Below are positions 42,546-48,341 of a stretch of DNA of 48,341 bases, one piece after another. The DNA comes from Syntrophobacterales bacterium (GTDB taxonomy: Bacteria; Desulfobacterota; Desulfobaccia; Desulfobaccales; 0-14-0-80-60-11). The translations under genes were made by a program, and so were the position numbers. How positions within the stretch are numbered: the stretch's first letter is position 1; every line of letters begins with the position of its first letter. The stretch spans positions 1-48,341 of the forward strand of contig JALNYP010000028.1 in assembly GCA_023229795.1 (NCBI GenBank), given 5' to 3'. Under the pieces are notes generated by a model. The model did not search any database. It saw nothing but the letters and a program-made list of their open reading frames with translations, and had not been told where the DNA came from.

Positions 42546-43042
42546 CACTTCGCCTCCGCCAGCTTCTTGCCTTCCTGCAGGTGGCAACCAAAACAGTTAG
42601 GCACTACAGCAACGTAGTTGTGACATTGATCGCAAAATTTAGTCTTGTCGGAGTGGCAGTTCAAGCAAGTATTGGTCAGGCTGGCAAGGTATGTTTTCCC
42701 GTCCGGAGCGACAAAATCGCGGCCCCGGGGGGTGGTGACTTGCTGCTCTCCGGTGCGGACCACGTTGTCCCGCCACTCGACGAGCATCTGCATATGATTG
42801 GCCCGCATCCACTCTGTGGGCATCACGCACTTTTTGTCCTTTTCCGCCAGTTGCTTGATGACCGGCGTATCGAGACTGGGCGCCGGCGCCGCCACGATTT
42901 TGCCCAGGTTCTGCCAAAGAGGGATGGTGATCAGCACCACGAAGATGACCAACCCGGCGATGACCCTGTTGCGGTCGAATATCTTCTTCTCGACCTTCGG
43001 TCGCTCAGCAAAAACCCCGAATTCGTTTTTGTAGTCAGCCAT
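42545..43042 (-). CDS. dsrJ: DsrJ, triheme cytochrome c subunit
   Basis: A 165-aa protein anchored by one membrane segment (about residues 27-47). Three CxxCH heme sites are visible: CLNCH (126-130), CDQCH (137-141) and CFGCH (150-154). The conserved Cys at residue 72 (KKCVMPTEWMR) matches the Cys known as an unusual heme ligand in DsrJ. ATG 43042 lies one base after the dsrK stop; the open frame continues to 43084, but those codons overlap dsrK. It acts on the periplasmic side. Confidence 0.93.
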   Translation of the reverse strand: MADYKNEFGVFAERPKVEKKIFDRNRVIAGLVIFVVLITIPLWQNLGKIVAAPAPSLDTPVIKQLAEKDKKCVMPTEWMRANHMQMLVEWRDNVVRTGEQQVTTPRGRDFVAPDGKTYLASLTNTCLNCHSDKTKFCDQCHNYVAVVPNCFGCHLQEGKKLAEAK

Positions 43043-43043
43043 G

Positions 43044-44687
43044 TTATTCCTCTTCCTCCCCGGCTTCCTCCGCCAACTCACCAAAGCCTACCAGGTCGCG
43101 GTCGCGAAGGTCGGTGGTCCGCTCTAGCTCATCCGGGAATATCAGGGCATTGCCCACCAGTTCGGTGATGCCCGTAACCTCCACCTCCGGCACCCAGTAC
43201 TGCAGCAGGGTGGGGAGAGTGGCCCGGTCCAGGGCGCAGATGCAGCCCAGGTGGTTCACCCCGTACTTTTCGTGGACGAACCGCACCGCGTTGGCCCGGG
43301 GGAAGCCGCCCTGCATGCGCAGCTCCATGTTCTCGTTGGCATTGATGCCGCTGGAACTGCCGCAGCAGAAGGCCTTCTCCCGGATGGTGTTGGGAGGCAT
43401 CTCTACGAAGTTACCCTCGGGCAGCACGTTGTTGATGATGTAGCGCGGCTCTTCCAAGATTCCCATGCCCCGAGCGGTGTTGCAGGAGTCATGGAAAGTC
43501 ATCTTGATATGGGCGTTGCGTTGGGGGTCCATGTTGAGTTTGTCGTTCTTGATGAGGTCCGCGGTGAATTCCGAGATATGCACCATCTTGTGGACCTTGG
43601 CGTTCTCGAAGCGGGTGCCGGTGATGGGAGATACCGGCTCTTCCAGGAAGTCCACCGGCCCCCACCAGGTGGACATGTACTGGTTGCAGACCCGCCACAT
43701 GTGGCCGCACTCGCCGCCCAGGATCCACTTCACCCCCAGGCGTTTGGCTTCGTGGTAGATCTTGGCGTTCAGGCGCTTGCCCATCTCGTGAGAAACGAAC
43801 CAGCCGAAGTTGCCGCCCTCCGCCGCGTAGGTGCTCAGGGTGTAGTCCAGGTCGAGATACTTGAACAGCAACATATAGCCCATCATGGTAAAGGTGCCGG
43901 GATCGGCGAAGTAGTCGCCGGAGGGCATGACGAAGAGAATCTCGGCGCCCCTGCGGTTGATGGGTGGCATGGTATTGATGCCGGTGATGCGCTCGTTTTC
44001 CTCGGCCAGGAAGTCCACCATGTCCTTAAAGGCCTGGGGAGTGGCGCCGATGTGGCTGCCTTTGTCGTAGCACTGGCCCACGGACGCCAGGGCCCAGTCG
44101 ATGTTCAGGCCGATGGAAGCCAGCAGCTCCCGGCCCAGAAGCGTCATCTCCGCCATGTCGATGCCGTAGGGGCAGAACAGCGAACACCGCCGGCAGATGG
44201 TGCACTGGTACAGATAGAAAAACCATTCCTTGATCACGTCTTCCGTCAGGTCCCGAGCCCCGGCGATTTCTCCCAGCACCCGGCCGATCTTCTTAAAGTA
44301 GCGCCGGTAAACCGAGCGCAGCAGTTCGGCCCTGAGGACCGGCATGTTCTTCGGATCGCCTGTGCCCAGGAAGAAGTGGCACTTGTCGGCGCAGGCTCCG
44401 CAGCGCACGCAGATATCGAAAAAGACCTTGAGGGACCGGAACCGCTTCAGCCGGTCTTCCATGCCCTCCAGGACGATTTCTTTCCAATTCTCGGGCAGCG
44501 CCCACTCGTTGTCCGGTATCGAACGCTTTGCCGGGAAGGGGTAGCTGAGCCACTCCATCCACTTGGGGGCGGCGGGATTACAATAGGTGCCCGGCCGGAA
44601 GTCCGGCTTGACATCCATCCAGCCTTTCTCCGGCGGCTTATAGCTCAACCCGGTGAGTAACTCTTTTGGTGTCGGACCCTTAGCCAT
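43044..44687 (-). CDS. dsrK: DsrK, HdrD-like Fe-S catalytic subunit
   Basis: A protein of about 547 aa. It has two ferredoxin motifs, CVRCGACADKC and CTICRRCSLFCP, and C-terminal CCG-type cysteine-rich sequence including GGECGHMWRVC and AFCCGSSSG, as in heterodisulfide reductase HdrD. DsrK is thought to act on DsrC trisulfide or disulfide in the cytoplasm. The frame opens with TTG at 44708, but ATG 44687 follows AAGGAG and starts at MAKGPTP, so I chose it. It is 4 nt behind dsrM. Confidence 0.93.
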   Translation of the reverse strand: MAKGPTPKELLTGLSYKPPEKGWMDVKPDFRPGTYCNPAAPKWMEWLSYPFPAKRSIPDNEWALPENWKEIVLEGMEDRLKRFRSLKVFFDICVRCGACADKCHFFLGTGDPKNMPVLRAELLRSVYRRYFKKIGRVLGEIAGARDLTEDVIKEWFFYLYQCTICRRCSLFCPYGIDMAEMTLLGRELLASIGLNIDWALASVGQCYDKGSHIGATPQAFKDMVDFLAEENERITGINTMPPINRRGAEILFVMPSGDYFADPGTFTMMGYMLLFKYLDLDYTLSTYAAEGGNFGWFVSHEMGKRLNAKIYHEAKRLGVKWILGGECGHMWRVCNQYMSTWWGPVDFLEEPVSPITGTRFENAKVHKMVHISEFTADLIKNDKLNMDPQRNAHIKMTFHDSCNTARGMGILEEPRYIINNVLPEGNFVEMPPNTIREKAFCCGSSSGINANENMELRMQGGFPRANAVRFVHEKYGVNHLGCICALDRATLPTLLQYWVPEVEVTGITELVGNALIFPDELERTTDLRDRDLVGFGELAEEAGEEEE

Positions 44688-44691
44688 AAAC

Positions 44692-45729
44692 TCATTGCTC
44701 CTTATCAACCGGGATCCCGGCCTCGATCATGGGTTCCCTAAACTTATCTTCATATTCCGCATACGAATGGAATTTGACCGGATAATTCCAGGGGTTGACG
44801 TGCATGACCCAGCGGTTATTGGAGATCATGTTCCGGCTGGGGCTCATGAACACCCCGGGGGCGTGCATCAGCTTGCTAAAGGGGAAATAGGCAAAGAGCA
44901 CGCAGACCAGGAAGAGGTGGACGTAAAACAGCGGGCTGATGGGCGTCGCCGGGATCATAGGGTGCAAGGTCACCAGGCCGAGGGCCAACTCTTTCACTGC
45001 CACCACGTCGGTCTTGAAGAAATACCGCATGAGGATGCCGGTGATGCCGATACCCAAAATCAGGAACAGGGGAAAGTAATCCGCGGCCAACGAGATATAC
45101 CGCAGGGTCGGATTGGTAATCCGCCGGGCCAGCAGGTAAGCCACCGCCACTACCAGCACCACGCCGCTCAGGTAAACCGCAGGCGTGAAGAACTGGAAGA
45201 AACCGTCCACGTCGGTGAGCAGAGCGATAGGATACGGCACGGGCTCGGTGAAGAACCGGAGGTGGCGCAGGATAACCATGAGAAAAGCGTAATGAAAGGC
45301 TATGGCTCCCAACCAGAGCCATTTGTAAGACCAGTGGATCAGCCGGGCGCCTTCAGGGTTTTCCGGGTCTTTCACCAGTTCGGTGCGCAGGTTCCGGAAC
45401 AGGCTGCGGAAGGCCAGGACTTCCAGGGCCATACGGCCGACGAGATGAGGAAAGTCGGAGGGATTGTCCAGCTTCTCTCCCAAGTCCCGTTTGATCCAGG
45501 GCAGGGAACGGCCCTGGCCGCCGGTAGTGGGAATCCGGAAAGGTACCGGAGACCGGGCCCATTGGATGACCCGGTAAACCAGACCTTCCACGAAGATGAG
45601 CGCGGCCAGGTAAGGCAACACCACCCCGAACAGCAGCTGGAGGTTGCCCATAACTCCCACGTAGGCGATGATTATCAGTCCCAGGACCGCGAACAAGGCC
45701 ACAAAGAAATGACGCTTAAAAAAATCCAT
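44692..45729 (-). CDS. dsrM: DsrM, cytochrome b-type membrane subunit
   Basis: A 345-aa membrane protein of the NarI/HdrE type. It has an N-terminal helix pair, then four to five hydrophobic helices holding His residues likely to bind heme b (for example HYAFLMVILRHLRF). It takes electrons from or gives them to menaquinone and passes them to DsrK. GAGGTGA lies 6 bases before the ATG. It is the first dsr gene, 44 bp after the RsbRD_N gene. Confidence 0.93.
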   Translation of the reverse strand: MDFFKRHFFVALFAVLGLIIIAYVGVMGNLQLLFGVVLPYLAALIFVEGLVYRVIQWARSPVPFRIPTTGGQGRSLPWIKRDLGEKLDNPSDFPHLVGRMALEVLAFRSLFRNLRTELVKDPENPEGARLIHWSYKWLWLGAIAFHYAFLMVILRHLRFFTEPVPYPIALLTDVDGFFQFFTPAVYLSGVVLVVAVAYLLARRITNPTLRYISLAADYFPLFLILGIGITGILMRYFFKTDVVAVKELALGLVTLHPMIPATPISPLFYVHLFLVCVLFAYFPFSKLMHAPGVFMSPSRNMISNNRWVMHVNPWNYPVKFHSYAEYEDKFREPMIEAGIPVDKEQ

Positions 45730-45773
45730 GTACTGTCACCTCGTTTCAGTTAACCGTTTGCTGCCATTACCTG

Positions 45774-46283
45774 CTACAGGTCGTCAGCATTCATGCCCGA
45801 TTTACGCAAAAAGCCGCTGATCCTGCTCTTCATCTCGCCAACCTTCATTTCGTTGAGTTTATCCCGGCGCTTGACGTAGACATCAAATCCCAGCAGGGCC
45901 AGTCCGTCAATTCTGCTCTCCAGGTCCTGGAGTTCCGCTGCCAGCTTCTCTCCGGCGATTTCTTTGGCCAACTCCTGGCGCACCACATTCTTCAATAAAA
46001 AAATAAAGGCCAGGGCTTGAGAGGGGGAGAAATCCTGGAGCGCCCGGATGCGGATAATTTCATCGAGAAAGGTCAGGACCCGCTCTCGGTCGAAGTCGTG
46101 GATGAGCGCGTCATAGAGCCCTTCCAGCCCTTCGGAGATCCGGTAACCCACCGGATTGTCGAAGCGGTTCTTTTCCTTCCGCAAAAAAATTGCCGTCTCA
46201 GGGGGATAGCTCTCAAAAATCATGGTGAGCCAGCGACCCAGAATGGTGGATTTTTTTTCGGTTAAATGAGTGGTTAATTGCAT
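45774..46283 (-). CDS. RsbRD_N-domain protein leading the dsr operon
   Basis: A 169-aa mostly helical protein with the RsbRD_N-like pattern TILGRWLTMIFESYPPETA near the N-terminus and NPVGYRISEGLEGLYDAL in the middle. The C-terminal part is a charged helix that may form a coiled coil. It has no membrane segment. It is the first gene behind the promoter at 46329-46358 and precedes dsrM by 44 bp. The domain is found at the N-terminus of RsbR-type regulators; a regulatory or assembly role for DsrMKJOP is inference. Confidence 0.75.
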   Translation of the reverse strand: MQLTTHLTEKKSTILGRWLTMIFESYPPETAIFLRKEKNRFDNPVGYRISEGLEGLYDALIHDFDRERVLTFLDEIIRIRALQDFSPSQALAFIFLLKNVVRQELAKEIAGEKLAAELQDLESRIDGLALLGFDVYVKRRDKLNEMKVGEMKSRISGFLRKSGMNADDL

Positions 46284-46325
46284 TTGAATGGTTTCGTTTC
46301 ACCTTGAGGAGCGGATTAGAGCTTT

Positions 46326-46343
46326 TGAATGTTAAAACATTCA
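46326..46343. promoter_or_regulatory. 18-bp palindromic operator candidate in the dsr promoter
   Basis: Read on the minus strand, TGAATGTT is followed by TT and AACATTCA: two perfect 8-base halves. It covers the -10 hexamer, so a bound protein would block RNA polymerase. A looser match (TTGTGAATGTT on the upstream side) extends the symmetry. It does not fit the usual Rex spacing (TTGTGA-N6-TCACAA), and the regulator is unknown. Confidence 0.6.
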
Positions 46344-46358
46344 CAAATTTAGTGTCAA
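46329..46358 (-). promoter_or_regulatory. Sigma-70-type promoter of the dsr operon
   Basis: A perfect -35 TTGACA (46358-46353) and TAACAT (46334-46329, four of six) are 18 bases apart on the minus strand. The predicted start is about 40 bases before the RsbRD_N gene. This is the best promoter match in the window. Confidence 0.7.
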
Positions 46359-46535
46359 GCAAAAAATGACCCCGGCTCGCGGCGCCTAATCATTCTAGAC
46401 GGCAGACTTCCCCGGCCATCTCCAAGTTATCGGCTTGCGAGCCTTTACCAGGCCGGAGACCAGGCCTGAAATCCGGCGACCCCGGGGATTTAGCCAACTG
46501 TCCATAGCCATCCCCGTCGGCGGTCTGAGGCCGCC

Positions 46536-46805
46536 TCACACCTCGGGAGGAAGGGGATTCTCGGGGGCCTTCTCCCCTTGAGGAGCGGCGTCAGTGGGCT
46601 TTGGCGGCCCGCCGCTTTCTTTCCGAATCGGGGGAGCCGTTTGATCCCGGAATACCAGGTAGCTAAATAAATAAACGTTGCCTAGAAAGAGGATGGTCAG
46701 GCCTACCAGGTAGCCCCGGCCCTCCACTCCGATGGCCTGGAGCAGGAATTTGGCCGCCACGAAGCAGAGGAACAGCCGCAGGAAAAAGCTGAACGCGGTG
46801 CTCAT
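46536..46805 (-). CDS. Small membrane protein of unknown function
   Basis: An 89-aa protein with two hydrophobic segments (about residues 5-24 and 32-52) and a Pro-rich, charged C-terminal tail (EKAPENPLPPEV). I do not recognise a family. It ends 250 bp before the start of the RsbRD_N gene, in the same direction. Codon use looks coding, and the two-helix pattern supports a real gene, but nothing indicates its function. Confidence 0.5.
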   Translation of the reverse strand: MSTAFSFFLRLFLCFVAAKFLLQAIGVEGRGYLVGLTILFLGNVYLFSYLVFRDQTAPPIRKESGGPPKPTDAAPQGEKAPENPLPPEV

Positions 46806-46892
46806 GGTCTCATCCTATCCAAACCGCCGGAGAATGGCAAGTCGCAGCCCAGGCCCCCGGCCGTCTAAGTCCCCCGAGTTTGACCGGGTCCA

Positions 46893-47732
46893 TCAGCAGG
46901 AGGGGTTCTTGCGGAAGATTATATTTTTAAAGAATTGCTGCTCTTCTTCCCCTACTATCCGTTCATAAACCGCGCTGAAGCCCGCGTTCTGAAAAAAGGG
47001 AGTGACTGCGGCTTCCGATTTCTCGCTGACTTCGATGACCACCGATTTCAATCTGGGATTCCGAACAATTTCGGCCATCCCCAGAATAAGATTTTCCTCG
47101 CCGCCGTCCACATCGATTTTTATATAATCGGGAGTGATGCCGGTCATCTGAATGAATTGATCCAAGGAGATGGACAGAGTTTTATAAGTTATCTTGTCAT
47201 GCTTCTCTCTGCCTTTAACGGAAAAATATTGGCTGGGTTCGGAAAAAGTCAGCAATTTCAGGCCATCGGCTAAGGCCAGATAATATTGCTCGACCTTGGT
47301 AATATTATTCAGATTGATATTGTAGGCCAGATTAAAGGAGGCGGGCAAAGAGAGGTCAAAGGCCACAATCTTTTCCGGGCCGTTCTGCTTCAGCGCCGCG
47401 TATAAAGTTTCCGTACCGAAAGACGCGCCGATATCAAAGAACGTGCAGCCTGGCTCAAACTGATCGATCCAATCCAGGACTTCGAGTTCCCGCTCTTCCC
47501 AAATCTTGACGGTGTTATACACTCCGACTTCATTCAAGGCGATAATCACTCTGATGGGAACCCCCCGCACCCTAACTACCGGCACCGGCAGTATGCGGAC
47601 GAAAATATAAAATATCCACCAGGCGAACCCGGTTTTCCCCACCAGGTAAGACAGGAATTCGTTGATCGCCTCAAAGAAAACCCGTTCCAATGACTTGAGG
47701 CAGCTTCGGCTTTTCTCAGCTAACTTGCCCAT
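46893..47732 (-). CDS. FkbM-family methyltransferase
   Basis: A protein of about 279 aa. The SAM-binding loop is FFDIGASFGTETL, followed by VAFDLS, DYIKIDVDGGEENLILGM and VVIEVSEK, the classic FkbM pattern. The N-terminal 60 residues hold a hydrophobic stretch. The open frame reaches 47771, but ATG 47732 is preferred because upstream codons overlap the previous gene. FkbM enzymes in glycan loci O-methylate sugars. It lies directly behind a broken Wzy-like gene. Confidence 0.8.
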   Translation of the reverse strand: MGKLAEKSRSCLKSLERVFFEAINEFLSYLVGKTGFAWWIFYIFVRILPVPVVRVRGVPIRVIIALNEVGVYNTVKIWEERELEVLDWIDQFEPGCTFFDIGASFGTETLYAALKQNGPEKIVAFDLSLPASFNLAYNINLNNITKVEQYYLALADGLKLLTFSEPSQYFSVKGREKHDKITYKTLSISLDQFIQMTGITPDYIKIDVDGGEENLILGMAEIVRNPRLKSVVIEVSEKSEAAVTPFFQNAGFSAVYERIVGEEEQQFFKNIIFRKNPSC

Positions 47733-47742
47733 AAGCTTAACA

Positions 47743-48240
47743 TTACACCTGGGAAGAGGACAGTCTTTCATAGGTTTTATGAGCCAGAATATAGATTCCG
47801 AAGAGAGCCAGGATAAAGATTATATTTCTCGCCAGATAGAATATTTCGTTGCCGTTCTCTTCAACATTAATCAAAAAGAAGAGAATAGTAGACGAAAATA
47901 GCCATAAAAAAGTAGGGTATTGAGCAGTTACCCTGACGAGGCCGGCCATAACTATAAAGATGAGTAAAATAATTGCTGGAACTATAAGCAATGAAAAGTA
48001 TCCAAAATCCACTTGTCCAATCCCGAAAATGTTTTTCCCAATATCTATTTCTCTTATTGAATTGACATGATATAACTGTGCCAAGATTTCATCTACAATG
48101 CTAAATTTTTTATCCGGCCACAAAAACCGTGGAATCGCGCTCTTCAGACCTTCCCAATTTACTTTGCCGTTCGTAGTCATCCCGGCTTGCTTGATTTGGT
48201 GATCAAATACTAAATAGTTCTCATCCAGAAAGTCGTGATT
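47743..48240 (-). pseudogene. 3' fragment of a Wzy/O-antigen ligase-like membrane protein
   Basis: The coding frame runs from 48240 to 47743. The last 145 codons (from ATG 48180) include AIPRFLWPDKK, which is common near the C-terminal part of O-antigen polymerases and ligases, and three membrane segments. Upstream codons FLDENYLVFDHQIKQAG continue in frame into the repeat at 48215, where a TGA follows at 48243-48241. The 5' part of the gene is therefore missing, cut by the repeat. The flippase in the other half of the window has no polymerase beside it. The family call is from motifs only. Confidence 0.6.
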
Positions 48241-48334
48241 TCATGTTGGTGTTTTAGCGTCGGCGGGCCATTTCTAGCCGGCGCTCAGGTTAATCAAAAT
48301 CTATGAGAGCGAATTTGCCGGTTAGCTGGGCCTT
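48215..48334. repeat. Right copy of the 120-bp terminal inverted repeat
   Basis: The exact reverse complement of 1-120. Seven further bases (48335-48341) follow before the window ends. The distance from the repeat edge to the end is 127 bases, a common assembler k-mer size, so the window may end where an assembly graph branched. The inner edge interrupts the Wzy-like gene at 47743-48240. Confidence 0.9.
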
Positions 48335-48341
48335 TGTGCCT

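Noticed and set aside
43251..44660. A 469-codon plus-strand ORF
   Set aside because: It is antisense to dsrK, whose Fe-S motifs and operon position are clear. Long antisense frames are common in GC-rich coding DNA.
46326..46343. Rex-binding site
   Set aside because: The half-site TTGTGA is present on one side, but the spacing to the other half is too long and the second half does not match.
1..48341. Composite transposon bounded by the inverted repeats
   Set aside because: Housekeeping genes (typA, dsrMKJOP) lie inside, no transposase is visible and target duplications cannot be tested. Repeat-bounded contig ends are the simpler reading.

Overview
The window looks like a chromosomal contig from a dissimilatory sulfate/sulfite-reducing Desulfobacterota bacterium. 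The main evidence is a complete dsrMKJOP operon (minus strand, 45.7-40.6 kb) with two small ferredoxin genes behind it and an RsbRD_N-domain gene in front. The surroundings are fairly GC-rich, and several genes in the middle (about 19.4-22.5 and 25-34 kb) are visibly more AT-rich. A Desulfobacca-like lineage is possible, but that is a guess. No tRNA, rRNA or CRISPR array was seen.

From 36.8 kb down to 0.1 kb there is one very long minus-strand surface-polysaccharide locus. Most genes overlap by 1-8 nt or are a few bases apart, so much of it is probably translationally coupled. In transcription order it holds: (a) 36.8-22.5 kb: a cytidylyltransferase-like/radical SAM fusion, two DegT/DnrJ/EryC1/StrS aminotransferases, a frameshifted methyltransferase, a radical SAM/SPASM protein, a PseG-like hydrolase, an SDR epimerase, a B12-binding radical SAM protein, a NeuB-like synthase, a PIG-L deacetylase, a WbqC-family protein, an SpsF-like cytidylyltransferase and a LIC12162-family transferase. 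This resembles a nonulosonic (sialic-like) acid module. (b) 22.5-19.4 kb: a second B12/radical SAM protein and a Wzx flippase. (c) 19.3-10.7 kb: an HMGL-type aldolase fused to a DUF115/GT42-like domain, an LdpA-like Fe-S protein, a HAD phosphatase, a third B12/radical SAM protein, an HpcH/HpaI aldolase, a KdsB-like CMP-sugar synthetase and a large transferase. This looks like an undescribed 3-deoxy-ulosonate-type pathway. (d) 10.7-4.5 kb: a CDP-6-deoxyhexose module (RfbF, RfbG, aminotransferase, RmlC-like epimerase, SDR reductase, GT2) with another frameshifted methyltransferase. (e) 4.5-0.1 kb: glycosyltransferases and the first steps of UDP-L-FucNAc synthesis.

The locus diverges from typA (plus, 37.4 kb) across a 670-bp gap rich in palindromes. 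typA is followed by a universal stress protein gene, a strong bidirectional terminator, the ferredoxins and the dsr operon. Upstream of dsr are a small membrane protein, an FkbM methyltransferase and the broken 3' end of a Wzy/ligase-like membrane protein.

The first 120 bases and bases 48215-48334 are perfect reverse complements, so the window is bounded by two inverted copies of one repeat. The right copy cuts into the Wzy-like gene and the left copy lies just behind the FucNAc dehydratase gene. This suggests an insertion sequence or similar repeat, and it is probably also why the contig ends there.
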